Assembly: GCA_045223835.1 (NCBI GenBank)
Contig: JBGUZS010000216.1
Location: 1 to 17,563 of the forward strand
Length of the DNA stretch: 17,563 nt
Origin: UBA1774 sp045223835
Lineage (GTDB): Bacteria; Bacillota; Clostridia; Oscillospirales; Oscillospiraceae
Reading direction: 5' to 3'
Position numbers and translations under genes: made by a program. Below the pieces are notes generated by a model. The model was not told the origin of the DNA. It made no database searches and saw only the letters and a list, made by a program, of their open reading frames with translations. Below, one piece after another: positions 1 to 7,160 of the stretch. Numbering within the stretch: position 1 is the stretch's first letter; the number at the start of each line of letters is the position of its first letter.

Positions 1-10
1 CTCCTTCCGA

Positions 11-56
11 AAAGGGTGAAAAACCGTACCCGCCCTCCTTTCGGGGGCGGGTACGG
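11..56 (-). terminator. Rho-independent terminator of the transporter-cupin unit
   Basis: A perfect 12-bp stem (24-35 with 45-56) closes a 9-nt loop. On the minus strand it is followed at once by TTTTT and a further T-rich stretch down to position 11. It lies 17 nt past the cupin stop codon, so it should end the leftward transcript. Confidence 0.9.
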
Positions 57-72
57 ACGCTTATTCAAGCGA

Positions 73-1071
73 TCATCCCTTGAAGCCGATACTCTCGATC
101 TGGATCTTGAACTTTTTCTTGAGCCCGTCGATGGTCTCCTTGGTGAGGCGGGCGGGGTCATAATGCTTGATGGAGGCATAGTTCTGGAGGAAGAGGCTCC
201 AATAGGGCTGGCCGCCCAGGTCGTACATCTCCGCCTTCTCCAGGACCTCGATGCTCCGGGGCAGGAAGCGGGGGGCGTTGATGACGCACTCGTCATCCGC
301 GATGAACTCCTTGCCGGCAATGTTGAACTTCACCTTGCCGCTGCGCAGGTAGAACAGCTCCCGGATGGGGGGATACTTCACCCATTTGGCGGAGAAGCCG
401 GGCTCCATGATGGCGCAGTCCAGCTCCTTCACGCCGCCGTTCTCCCACCGCTCCACCACGATGCGCATGCTGACGCCGGGGAACTCATAAGCCGCATGGG
501 GCCGGTTGGGGTTCTTGATGGCGGAGCACTGCTCCGTGGGGACTTCCTTGCACAGGAAGGGCTCGATGGGGTTGGAATCCATGAAGCCCCGGGTGGACAG
601 GGCGTTCAGCTCGGGATCGTCCGCCAGCTCGGGCATCATCCGCTTGACCCGGCCCACGTCCCCGGCCTCGGGATAGGTGAAGAAATCATGGTAGGTACCG
701 CGCCACTTCACGTCGTCCAGGAAGAACATGCCCTGGGACTGGCCCGCCTGGAGCTGGACGATGTCCCCCTTCTTCGCCAGAGCCCGCATGCCGTCGATGT
801 ACAGATACAGGCTGCCGCTGTCCACAAAGAAGGTCTCATAGCCCTTCCAATGGAAATGGGGCATGGGGGTCTTGTTGGGATCCATCCCCTCGGGGTTCTT
901 GTGCATCACAGAGTCCAGGCACCAGTAGAGGCCGTGTTCCCCCTCCGCCGCGGTGATGGAGCCCACGGTGGAGGAAACCTGGCCGTTGGGGAAATAGCTG
1001 TGGGCCGGGGGGCCCTTCCAGGTGGTCTCCGGGGTCTTCAGGTCGAACAGGAATTCGTTTTTGTTGTCCAT
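73..1071 (-). CDS. Bicupin-fold protein, metal site only in the N-terminal cupin
   Basis: A 332-aa cytosolic protein with two cupin-like segments. The first (about residues 65-130) carries the classic cupin pattern H-x-H-x4-E-x6-G at H72, H74 and E79, with H128 a possible fourth ligand, so it probably binds a divalent metal. The second (about 225-290) keeps the beta-strand pattern and the glycine turn but lacks the HxH pair, so it is probably structural. No signal peptide is visible. AAAGGA stands 10 nt before the ATG. The AEC transporter lies 67 nt upstream on the same strand and a terminator follows, so the two are probably co-transcribed and the cupin may act on, or sense, a small acid the transporter moves. 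The substrate cannot be named: cupins include dioxygenases, isomerases and non-enzymatic binders. Confidence 0.85.
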   Translation of the reverse strand: MDNKNEFLFDLKTPETTWKGPPAHSYFPNGQVSSTVGSITAAEGEHGLYWCLDSVMHKNPEGMDPNKTPMPHFHWKGYETFFVDSGSLYLYIDGMRALAKKGDIVQLQAGQSQGMFFLDDVKWRGTYHDFFTYPEAGDVGRVKRMMPELADDPELNALSTRGFMDSNPIEPFLCKEVPTEQCSAIKNPNRPHAAYEFPGVSMRIVVERWENGGVKELDCAIMEPGFSAKWVKYPPIRELFYLRSGKVKFNIAGKEFIADDECVINAPRFLPRSIEVLEKAEMYDLGGQPYWSLFLQNYASIKHYDPARLTKETIDGLKKKFKIQIESIGFKG

Positions 1072-1138
1072 GGTTTACCGTCCTTTCCAAAATTCATATT
1101 TCCATATCCATCCGATCGAATCTCGCTCTAAGGCCGGA

Positions 1139-2071
1139 TCACAGCTTATCCAGCAGCAGGGTCCAGAGGGGAATGGTGAGCACGCAGAACAGGGTGCTGG
1201 CCACCACGATATAGCCGCTGACGGTCCGGGCCTCCTCCGCCTCCGGGTCATACCGCAGGAGGAAGGTGGGGGTCAGGGAGGCCACGGGCATGGCGAAATA
1301 GTATACGGTGCTTTTCAAAATCTCCGGCTTCACGCCCATGAGGCGGAACAGGAGCACCGCCGCGGCGGGGATCAGCAGGAGGCGGCAGAAGGTCACCACC
1401 AGCACCATGGGGTGCTTCAGAGCGCTGCGGAAATCCGCATCCGCAATGATGGCGCCGCAGAGCATGAGCCCCAGGGGGGAGGCCATATTGCCGATGGACT
1501 CCAGGGTGGTGGAGATCACCCCGGGCAGGGGGATCCGGAAGGCGTACAGGGCAAAGCCGATGAATACGGCGATCACCGGGGCGCAGAGGAATTTCCTGAC
1601 GGTCTCCTTCACATCCGGCTTCGTGCCGGATTTTCCCAGCATCATGGCCGCGCCGCCGTAAAACATCACCCGGATGGGCAGGGTGAAGAGCACATAGTTG
1701 AAGAAGCCCGCCTCCCCGCAGACCTCCTTCACCACGGCGAAGCCCACGAAGGTGAAGTTGGTGAACAGGAGGGTGAAGCGCACGGTCTTTTTCAGATCCC
1801 GGTCTTTCATCCAGGCGGTGGCGGCGAAGACCAGGAGGAAGGCCGCCGCCATGCTCCCCACGGACAGGGCGATGAGCACCGGGGCGGACAGAAGCTGGTC
1901 CACGCTGAAGGTCATCTGGAAGGAGGAGATGATCATACAGGGCAGGGGCAGTGCCATGACGAAGCGGCTGAGCATCCGGTCAAAGCCGTCGGGCATGGCC
2001 TTCACCTTCCTGGCGGCGAACCCCGCCAGGATGAAAAGCAGCAGCCTTATGGAGAGCTGAACGACGGTCAT
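1139..2071 (-). CDS. AEC-family (auxin efflux carrier-like) transporter
   Basis: A 310-aa, highly hydrophobic protein with about ten predicted membrane segments split by a short hydrophilic middle (KSGTKPDVKETVRK), the two-halves layout of the AEC family. Family members move small organic acids or related anions across the cytoplasmic membrane; the substrate here is unknown. The start chosen is the ATG at 2071. The frame is open to a TTG at 2122, but that codon overlaps the -35 box of the promoter at 2094-2122, and the ATG has a purine-rich GGGGAAGAGG ribosome site just upstream. The cupin gene follows on the same strand after 67 nt. Family assignment rests on overall pattern and is fairly secure. 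Confidence 0.87.
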   Translation of the reverse strand: MTVVQLSIRLLLFILAGFAARKVKAMPDGFDRMLSRFVMALPLPCMIISSFQMTFSVDQLLSAPVLIALSVGSMAAAFLLVFAATAWMKDRDLKKTVRFTLLFTNFTFVGFAVVKEVCGEAGFFNYVLFTLPIRVMFYGGAAMMLGKSGTKPDVKETVRKFLCAPVIAVFIGFALYAFRIPLPGVISTTLESIGNMASPLGLMLCGAIIADADFRSALKHPMVLVVTFCRLLLIPAAAVLLFRLMGVKPEILKSTVYYFAMPVASLTPTFLLRYDPEAEEARTVSGYIVVASTLFCVLTIPLWTLLLDKL

Positions 2072-2093
2072 GACCTCTTCCCCTTCCCCGTTC

Positions 2094-2122
2094 AGTTTAG
2101 CCCAAAGCGGGAGAAAAGGCAA
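2094..2122 (-). promoter_or_regulatory. Promoter of the AEC transporter-cupin unit
   Basis: On the minus strand, TTGCCT (2117-2122) and TAAACT (2094-2099) are separated by 17 nt. Each box matches consensus at four of six positions. The predicted start of transcription near 2087 gives a short leader holding the ribosome site before the ATG at 2071. Confidence 0.5.
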
Positions 2123-2205
2123 GGAGAATCGAAAGGCGCCCGGGCGGGACCTGAGGGATCCTCCGAGATCCCCATACCCGCCGGCAGGACATCGTCATAC
2201 AGCTC

Positions 2206-2234
2206 TTGACAGGACCTCCCGTTTACTGGATAAT
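2206..2234 (+). promoter_or_regulatory. Strong sigma-A-type promoter of the MscS gene
   Basis: TTGACA (2206-2211), a 17-nt spacer and GATAAT (2229-2234). The transcript would start near 2241, followed by the GGGGGGAAA ribosome site before the ATG at 2270. It diverges from the AEC promoter within the same 198-bp gap. Confidence 0.7.
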
Positions 2235-2269
2235 ACAAACACCATGATCACTTACGGGGGGAAACAAAT

Positions 2270-3070
2270 ATGGATATGGAAAAGCTGAAAACTTTCGTCA
2301 CTACGGCCGGGGTCAATCTGCTCCTGGGGATCATTATCCTCGTCGTGGGGTTCTTTGTGATCCACTGGCTGGTGAAATTCCTGCGGCGGAGCAAGAGCTT
2401 TTCGAAGCTGGATCCTTCTCTGCAGACCTTTTTCCTCAACGCCATCAAACTGATCCTCATCGTGATCGTCGTCCTCTCGACGGCCAACGTCATCGGCATA
2501 CCCCTTACCTCCATCATCACCATTTTTGCCTCCGCCGGCGTAGCCGTCAGCCTGGGCATGCAGGGTGCCCTGGGGAACCTGGTGGGCGGCGTGACCCTCC
2601 TGCTCCTGAAGCCCATCAAAACCGGGGAGTACGTGCAGATCGGGCAGCATTCGGGCATGGTGAAAAACATCGGCGCCTTCTACACCGAGATCGTGACCCG
2701 GGACAACTCCCTTATCAGCCTCCCCAACAGCAGCCTGACGAATACGGCCATCGTCAACTACTCCCGGGAGGGCATCTCCCGCGTTGAAGTCTTCTTCACC
2801 GTCAGCTACCAGAGCGAAATCGACAAGGTTCGAGAGGTACTTCTGGAAATGGCGAAAAAGGGAGAAAAGGTCCTGGAGGATCCTTCCCCCTGGGTGCTGG
2901 TCAACAAATGCTCGGAATCCGGCGTCGAATATGCGGTAAGAGCATGGGGGAAGGCGGAGGACTGGACGAACGTCAGGTTCTACCTGCTGGAAAACGGCAA
3001 GCGGGCCCTGGACGAAGCCGGCATCAAGATCCCCTACCCGCAGATGGACGTACATATCAAGCAGGACTGA
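2270..3070 (+). CDS. mscS: Small-conductance mechanosensitive channel, MscS family
   Basis: A 266-aa membrane protein close in length to E. coli MscS (286 aa). There are three membrane segments: about 14-36, 57-76 and 82-113. The third has the glycine/alanine-spaced pore helix typical of MscS (ASAGVAVSLGMQGALGNLVG at 88-107), followed by the signature LLLKPIKTGEYVQIG and the soluble beta and alpha/beta vestibule with LPNSSLTNTAIVNYSR. Such channels open under membrane tension and release solutes on osmotic downshock. The ATG has a strong GGGGGGAAA ribosome site and its own consensus promoter, so it is monocistronic. It converges on the small gene 3078-3266, with only 7 nt between the two stops. 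Confidence 0.95.
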   Translation: MDMEKLKTFVTTAGVNLLLGIIILVVGFFVIHWLVKFLRRSKSFSKLDPSLQTFFLNAIKLILIVIVVLSTANVIGIPLTSIITIFASAGVAVSLGMQGALGNLVGGVTLLLLKPIKTGEYVQIGQHSGMVKNIGAFYTEIVTRDNSLISLPNSSLTNTAIVNYSREGISRVEVFFTVSYQSEIDKVREVLLEMAKKGEKVLEDPSPWVLVNKCSESGVEYAVRAWGKAEDWTNVRFYLLENGKRALDEAGIKIPYPQMDVHIKQD

Positions 3071-3077
3071 TCCTGTA

Positions 3078-3266
3078 TCAAACGAAAAACAAGGCACGGA
3101 ATGGCGGTTCCTTTTCCCGCTTCCATGCCTTGCTTCTCTTATACGCCTTGGGGTTCGGGGGCACCCGGGTCACCGGATCCAGCCCGCCCCAGCTGCCGCG
3201 CTTCGCGGCGTCCAGCTTTCGCTTCTCCTTCTTGGAGAGCTTCTCGTAGGGGATGAATTTCTCCAT
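3078..3266 (-). CDS. Small conserved basic protein of unknown function (62 aa)
   Basis: A 62-aa, strongly basic protein starting MEKFIPYEKLSKKEKRKLD, with a central WGGLDPVTRVPPNPKAYKR segment. I recall closely similar short proteins in many Clostridia, all without an assigned function; this is memory, not a search. The ATG is preceded by a near-ideal AAAGGAGG site and a good promoter (3296-3324). No cysteine pairs, membrane segment or known DNA-binding motif is visible; its charge would suit binding to nucleic acid or ribosomes, but that is a guess. The last few codons (ALFFV-stop) are made of the 3' arm and T-tract of a terminator hairpin, so the C-terminus is probably not conserved. Confidence 0.75.
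   Translation of the reverse strand: MEKFIPYEKLSKKEKRKLDAAKRGSWGGLDPVTRVPPNPKAYKRSKAWKREKEPPFRALFFV
3081..3132 (-). terminator. Terminator overlapping the 3' end of the 62-aa gene
   Basis: A long hairpin (outer arms CAAGGCA 3090-3096 and TGCCTTG 3126-3132, with further paired bases inside) is followed on the minus strand by TTTTTCGTTT. It sits inside the last codons of the small gene. From the other side the same hairpin, followed by CTTCTCTT, could also slow transcripts from mscS. Confidence 0.7.
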
Positions 3267-3295
3267 ATGCTTCCCTCCTTTGTGTTTGGTAGGCC

Positions 3296-3324
3296 AGAAT
3301 AGCAGAAAGAGCGGGATTTGTCAA
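3296..3324 (-). promoter_or_regulatory. Promoter of the 62-aa gene
   Basis: On the minus strand, TTGACA (3319-3324), a 17-nt spacer and TATTCT (3296-3301) lie about 30 nt before the ATG at 3266. Confidence 0.65.
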
Positions 3325-3334
3325 GGATTATTAC

Positions 3335-3359
3335 CGGGCTCCCGCGCTGCGGGAGCCCG
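3335..3359 (-). terminator. Hairpin terminator after the membrane-anchored protein gene
   Basis: A perfect 11-bp GC-rich stem (3335-3345 with 3349-3359) with a 3-nt loop lies just past the stop at 3370. The following minus-strand bases (TAATAATCCTT) are AT-rich but not a clean T run, so termination may be partial. The promoter of the next leftward gene begins immediately after. Confidence 0.6.
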
Positions 3360-3369
3360 AAAGAACCGG

Positions 3370-4482
3370 TCACTCCCCCGATCCGTCGAGGCGCAGCTCC
3401 GTCCGCCGGCCGTCCCATGTGTACAGGGAATACCGGTTGGCCGTCTCTTTGTCCGTGGCCCACCAGTCGGACTCCGTCAGGATGAAGCCCTGCTTCCCGC
3501 AGGTGAGCAGATAGGAGAAGTGCACCGTCCCCACATCCGTGTCCGGGTCGATCCTGCCGTAATCCGTGACCTTTCCGGTCTTCCGGTCCAGGCAGTGGAG
3601 ATACTCCCCGCGGTCCTCCCCTTCCGGGTTATGCCAATAGTCAGTAGCGGTGACGTAGAACAGCTTATCCTCCCATAGGGTCGTGCAGCCCTGAAATCGG
3701 ACCCGCTTTTTGTCCGAGACCTCCGGGCCGTCGGGGGTGAGATCCGTGAGCAGCTTGACTGTCCCGCTGCCGTCCCTGGGGTAAAAGACCAGGCTGAACG
3801 CGCCCGCGTCGATGTCCTCCCGGAACTGGCAGGAGAGGTACACCCCCTCCGGGGCGGCCTGGAGCTCGATGGGGTGCGGGATACTTTCATAGACCGTCTC
3901 CGGGGCCAGCGTATCCGCCGGGAGGTAGCAGAGACTCAGCCCGGTCTCCGCCGATTCATACGCCGTATACCAGCAGCCGGAATCATCGCAGGAGATCATT
4001 TGGTGGGAGACCCCGGAAATGGGCGCGCAATCCAGAAACTCCCCGCTGCGCAGGACGCCCAGGCGGTATCCTGCTTCCGGATCGTACACCGCCAGGAACA
4101 GGTCCTTCCCGCAAACCTCCAGCACCCATACCCGGCAGTCCAGATCGGCCAGCAGTTCCCTCTGCCCGCTTTTCAGGTCCGCCCGGTAAACCCGACTTTC
4201 GTTTTCCTCTGTCAAGACCGTGTAGTACAGGGTGTCCCCCGAGATGGCGCCGGCCTCCGGCCATACGTCCTCCTCTGTCGTAAACACCGGGGTATAGCTG
4301 TCTCCCCCATTCCAGCGGTGCACGGTGAAGGGGTCCCCCTCCAGGTTCCCGGTCAACCGTCCATAGGCGGCGGTGCGGAAATAGACGGCTTCCGTCTTCC
4401 GGAGCTGCTGCAGGAGCAGGACCGCTGCTGCCAGGACCAGGACCAGGATCGGTACCAGGATCCGCAGATGCTTTCTTTTCAT
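3370..4482 (-). CDS. Membrane-anchored extracytoplasmic protein, beta-propeller-like, function unknown
   Basis: A 370-aa protein with a basic start (MKRKHLR), one hydrophobic segment at about residues 8-27 and a long hydrophilic rest. It is therefore probably held in the membrane by an uncleaved anchor with its body outside; no lipobox cysteine follows the segment. The outer part has repeated short blocks of the type (L/V)YYxV..., VYRADLKSG and YLHCLDRKTGKV, which resemble blades of a beta-propeller sensor or DUF5050-like domain; this is pattern reading, not a family match. The ATG at 4482 is preferred over an in-frame GTG at 4491 because AGGAGG lies 8 nt before the ATG and directly abuts the GTG. 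Its promoter contains a palindromic operator. I do not recognise a specific function. Confidence 0.8.
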   Translation of the reverse strand: MKRKHLRILVPILVLVLAAAVLLLQQLRKTEAVYFRTAAYGRLTGNLEGDPFTVHRWNGGDSYTPVFTTEEDVWPEAGAISGDTLYYTVLTEENESRVYRADLKSGQRELLADLDCRVWVLEVCGKDLFLAVYDPEAGYRLGVLRSGEFLDCAPISGVSHQMISCDDSGCWYTAYESAETGLSLCYLPADTLAPETVYESIPHPIELQAAPEGVYLSCQFREDIDAGAFSLVFYPRDGSGTVKLLTDLTPDGPEVSDKKRVRFQGCTTLWEDKLFYVTATDYWHNPEGEDRGEYLHCLDRKTGKVTDYGRIDPDTDVGTVHFSYLLTCGKQGFILTESDWWATDKETANRYSLYTWDGRRTELRLDGSGE

Positions 4483-4507
4483 GTTCTGCACCTCCTTTCC
4501 CCTTCAC

Positions 4508-4536
4508 CTTACAATTTGACGTCGCGTCAAAGTCAA
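4508..4536 (-). promoter_or_regulatory. Promoter with a palindromic operator filling the spacer
   Basis: On the minus strand, TTGACT (4531-4536) and TGTAAG (4508-4513) are 17 nt apart. The spacer is almost exactly the palindrome TTTGACG-TCG-CGTCAAA (4515-4531), two perfect 7-bp arms around 3 nt. A repressor dimer, for example of the TetR type, bound there would block RNA polymerase. No regulator gene lies next to it in the window. Confidence 0.6.
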
Positions 4537-4645
4537 GAAAAAAAAGAAAATTTCCGGCTGTTCTTCGAAAAAACTTCGGAATTTCCGGCAAAAATCCGGA
4601 TTTCCCGTGCAGAATTTCCATTATATAGCTTTTCTTGGCCAATTC

Positions 4646-4683
4646 CGAAAAACAACGCCCGGAGCGACGCTTTCGCTCCGGGC
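4646..4683 (-). terminator. Rho-independent terminator of the esterase gene
   Basis: A perfect 10-bp stem (4657-4666 with 4674-4683) with a 7-nt loop is followed on the minus strand by GTTGTTTTT. It lies about 20 nt past the esterase stop. Confidence 0.85.
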
Positions 4684-4703
4684 AGCACACTACATTCCGC
4701 GAA

Positions 4704-5543
4704 TTACAGCTGGCCTTCCAGCCATTTGAGTCCTTCTGCGATATGGGTATCCCAGTACTCCCAGGCGTGGGTGCCGTGGCCCTCGGTGTAGTAATGGGGG
4801 TAGCCCACCTTCTCCAGGTGCTCATGCAGGCTGCGGTTGGGCTCGATGAGGAAATCCTCCGCGCCGCAGGCCATGTACAGCCGGGGCCTGATGGCGTTGG
4901 GATCCTCCATGAGCCTGCTTGCCAGGGCCTTGGGGTCCACGTCGGAGCCCAGGATCTTGCTGGGCTTGCCGAAGCAGTGGACAAAATAGCTGGGGCTCAT
5001 GCCCATGCCGCCGCCCTGCCCCCCCTGGGGGCCGCCCGCAGGGGCGGGAGGCAGTTCATCCGGCATCTTGGAGATGCCGTCGGTGATCAGGGCGGAGGAG
5101 AGGGCGATGATGCTGCCGAAAACCTCGTTATACTTGAAGCCGTTGCGGATGGCGCCGTAGCCGCCCATGCTCAGACCGCCGATGGCGGTATCCTCCCGTT
5201 CCTTGGACAGGGGGAAGATCCGGCGGGTGAACTCCACCAGCTCTTCGCAGATGAAGGCAGCATAGTTGGCGTCCCGGCTGGGCTCGTCCACATAGAAGCT
5301 GTTCTCCCCGTTGGGGCAGAACACCGCGATGCGGTGCTCCTGGGCCAGCTGCTGGATCTTCGACCCCCGGAGCCAGTCCGCATGGGAGCCGGAATAGCCA
5401 TGGAGCAGGTAGATGCTGGGGAACTTCCGGTCGGGATCGAAGGGCATGCCGGGGAAGGCGGGCTTCTCCGCCGGGATGATGGCAGTCACATCCGTTTGCC
5501 GATGCAGGGCGTGGGAATACATGGTGAAAGTAAAGGTTGCCAT
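4704..5543 (-). CDS. Alpha/beta-hydrolase esterase (EstA / esterase D type)
   Basis: A 279-aa protein without a signal peptide, so probably a cytosolic carboxylesterase acting on short acyl esters. Visible family marks are the oxyanion-loop YLLHGYSGSHADW (45-57), the nucleophile elbow G-L-S125-M-G-G, the probable acid D230 in GAEDFL and the probable catalytic H259 in GTHAWEYW. This set and order is that of the tributyrin-esterase/S-formylglutathione-hydrolase-like group. A glycine/proline/glutamine-rich insert at about 165-182, between nucleophile and acid, is where this family puts its lid. The ATG has GGGAAAGGAG upstream and a good terminator follows, so it is probably a single-gene unit. 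The natural substrate cannot be told. It is the last clearly chromosomal gene before the mobile DNA. Confidence 0.9.
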   Translation of the reverse strand: MATFTFTMYSHALHRQTDVTAIIPAEKPAFPGMPFDPDRKFPSIYLLHGYSGSHADWLRGSKIQQLAQEHRIAVFCPNGENSFYVDEPSRDANYAAFICEELVEFTRRIFPLSKEREDTAIGGLSMGGYGAIRNGFKYNEVFGSIIALSSALITDGISKMPDELPPAPAGGPQGGQGGGMGMSPSYFVHCFGKPSKILGSDVDPKALASRLMEDPNAIRPRLYMACGAEDFLIEPNRSLHEHLEKVGYPHYYTEGHGTHAWEYWDTHIAEGLKWLEGQL

Positions 5544-5577
5544 ATATTGCTCCTTTCCCTCGCTGCTGAGAAAAGCA

Positions 5578-5696
5578 ACGAGTTTAAATAATCACACGAA
5601 AAACCTCGTAGAGTTCGCGGCTCGGAAGCCGCGAATAAACTGAATTCATGATGTACTGTGTAAAAGAAGGAATTAACCTTCGCATACTACATCATG
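5578..5696. repeat. Cluster of inverted repeats, probable left junction of the mobile DNA
   Basis: Three dyads lie in AT-rich DNA between the esterase and tnpV: ACGAGTTT (5578-5585) with AAACCTCGT (5601-5609, one extra base); a perfect 9-bp hairpin 5614-5622/5627-5635; and CATGATGTA (5647-5655) with TACATCATG (5688-5696), nesting GAAGG (5666-5670)/CCTTC (5677-5681). None has a T-tract. The chromosome-to-element boundary is inferred to lie here from gene content. No attachment core can be fixed without the other end. Confidence 0.4.
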
Positions 5697-5724
5697 ACTG
5701 CGGCTCGTTTGCGGCGAATGAAAC

Positions 5725-5777
5725 GCAGTTGTGAGAAAGGAGGAAAACAAGCTATACCATCGTCTTCCTGCAACTGC
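5725..5777 (+). promoter_or_regulatory. Leader dyad upstream of tnpV
   Basis: GCAGTTG (5725-5731) and CAACTGC (5771-5777) can pair and would enclose an AAAGGAGG sequence at about 5736-5743 that has no evident start codon at normal spacing. This may be a structured leader affecting tnpV expression. Support is limited to the complementarity. Confidence 0.3.
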
Positions 5778-5812
5778 ACGAAACCAATCATTCGTCACGA
5801 AAGGAGACCGCA

Positions 5813-6184
5813 ATGGAATCTGTCTTTGAGCAAATGGGCGGTACTTATCGCCAGGAAGGAGATTATCTTCTGCCCAACCTTGTTCCGTCCGATACGACAC
5901 CGTATCTGATCGGCAAGTATGGGCGGCTGAGAAGAGCCTACCTAAAGGAACACCGCCCCAGCCAATACAGTGCCATGTCCCTGAACGGGACGCTTCATCA
6001 GCACCTTTCCGAAATCGACCGTACCTGCAGCAAACGTGTGGACTTCCTGATCTGCCAGATGGCAAAACGCGAAGGCGTGACCGAAGAACTCAAAGCATCC
6101 TCGCAGCTGGAATGGGTCGGGCGGATGAACAACATCCGAAACCGGGCAGAGGAAATCGTGCTGAACGAAATCGTTTACGAATAA
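5813..6184 (+). CDS. tnpV: Transposon-encoded protein TnpV
   Basis: A 123-aa protein matching my memory of the TnpV family first named in Tn4451: PNL..PS.TTPYLIGKYGRLRRAYLKEHRP near the start (about 21-48), a middle LHQHLSEIDRTC, and EWVGRMNNIRNRAEEIVLNE at the end (99-118). TnpV proteins travel with large serine recombinases in clostridial mobilizable transposons; their role in movement is not well defined. The length is normal for the family. The ATG has an AAAGGAG site 8-9 nt upstream. A terminator follows at 6194-6224. It is the leftmost element gene here and is not next to its recombinase, from which the leftward pair at 6267-8059 separates it. Confidence 0.85.
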   Translation: MESVFEQMGGTYRQEGDYLLPNLVPSDTTPYLIGKYGRLRRAYLKEHRPSQYSAMSLNGTLHQHLSEIDRTCSKRVDFLICQMAKREGVTEELKASSQLEWVGRMNNIRNRAEEIVLNEIVYE

Positions 6185-6193
6185 TGACCATGC

Positions 6194-6224
6194 AAGCGGG
6201 GCGGAGTGATCCACCCCGCTTTTC
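6194..6224 (+). terminator. Rho-independent terminator after tnpV
   Basis: AAGCGGGG (6194-6201) pairs with CCCCGCTT (6214-6221), with extra pairs inside, followed by TTT. It lies 10 nt past the tnpV stop. Confidence 0.8.
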
Positions 6225-6266
6225 TATCCGCATTATACTATGGAACGAAGACCAATTCAACCTGAC

Positions 6267-7160
6267 TCAGTGATTCTCACGCCTGTATTTCTTCTCACAT
6301 TGCGGCGAACAGAACAGCTCATCGGCCTCCGCAGCCAGGAACGGTTTATAACACTGCTTACACAGCCGCAGGGGATGCGCCTCGTCCGTCACCATCAGGT
6401 CCAGCATCATCTTGATGTTCAGCAGCAGTGAGTGAAAATCCCATACCAGCACGGGCCTTTCCCGAAGCTCCAGATGATAGGTCGGGGCATTGCCCTCAAA
6501 GGCAGCCATGCCGGACTGATAGAGTTTCCTCGTTGCCTCATTCAACGGATCGGCCTTATCATAGAAAACCAGTGTTGCCATCAGGGTAAAGGACCAGTCC
6601 TTGAATACTGCGACCATCCATTCATAGCGTTCGCCGTAGTCCCGGAGAAAACTCATGGCCTTTGCCTGCGGTTCTCCCTGCCCGCTGAAGGTCATTATCA
6701 GGGCAACCGTCAGATTATCGTCATCATCGTGGGTGTTCCAGATGGATTCGACGCCTTTTTTCTTCAGGTCGGGCAGCCGGAATGGATAGAAGAGCCGCAG
6801 ATAGTCCATCGTATCCATCGATTCCTCCCGGATAAAAGGGTTTCGGGGGAAATAGACCTTTTCATAGGTGATGAAATCGGCGGTGGTGGGCAGCGCAGTC
6901 ATAATGCCCAGGAGCCCATACTTGCAGGCAAATTCCCGGATGGCAGGACGGGCTTTCTCCGGGGATGAGTTTTCCATGAGCGCTCTGCCGATCATTACGG
7001 CATCTAGGACCAGCTCGTTTGTCACCTTGGTAGGATCGTAGATGCTTGGCGCAGCATCCGGTGTGGGCAGCAGATAGAAATGCCCGTCCTGCGCTTCCTT
7101 CCATTCATAATCTGAGTACCGCACCCATGAGGCGCTCGTATGTGCAAAGATGTTCGTCAT
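6267..7160 (-). CDS. Uncharacterised element protein with C-terminal zinc ribbon
   Basis: A 297-aa soluble protein of no family I can name with confidence; it may belong to one of the DUFs common in clostridial mobile elements, such as DUF6076. The first 260 residues are a mixed helical domain with no catalytic motif I recognise and a short acidic run (DDDD, about 150). The tail holds four cysteines C267-x2-C270-x13-C284-x3-C288 and ends YRRENH, a treble-clef or zinc-ribbon pattern likely to bind zinc and perhaps nucleic acid. The cysteine spacing is identical to that in the tail of the recombinase encoded at 8633-10582. Its start overlaps the stop of the upstream HTH gene (ATGA at 7157-7160), so the two are translationally coupled and probably act together. 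AAGGAGG lies 13 nt upstream. Confidence 0.75.
   Translation of the reverse strand: MTNIFAHTSASWVRYSDYEWKEAQDGHFYLLPTPDAAPSIYDPTKVTNELVLDAVMIGRALMENSSPEKARPAIREFACKYGLLGIMTALPTTADFITYEKVYFPRNPFIREESMDTMDYLRLFYPFRLPDLKKKGVESIWNTHDDDDNLTVALIMTFSGQGEPQAKAMSFLRDYGERYEWMVAVFKDWSFTLMATLVFYDKADPLNEATRKLYQSGMAAFEGNAPTYHLELRERPVLVWDFHSLLLNIKMMLDLMVTDEAHPLRLCKQCYKPFLAAEADELFCSPQCEKKYRRENH

Noticed and set aside
16..1131. Long plus-strand frame opposite the cupin gene
   Set aside because: Antisense shadow in GC-rich DNA. The minus strand has the cupin motif, ribosome site and terminator.
1022..2209. 395-codon plus-strand frame opposite the AEC transporter
   Set aside because: Gly/Glu/His-rich low-complexity translation with no family pattern; the opposite strand encodes a clear membrane transporter.
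3983..4984. Minus-strand frame spanning the esterase and membrane-anchored genes
   Set aside because: Runs across a terminator and a promoter and is Pro/Gly/Arg-rich; it is a frame shadow.
5694..5909. 71-codon frame overlapping the tnpV start
   Set aside because: No ribosome site at its start, basic random-looking sequence, and it overlaps tnpV in another frame.
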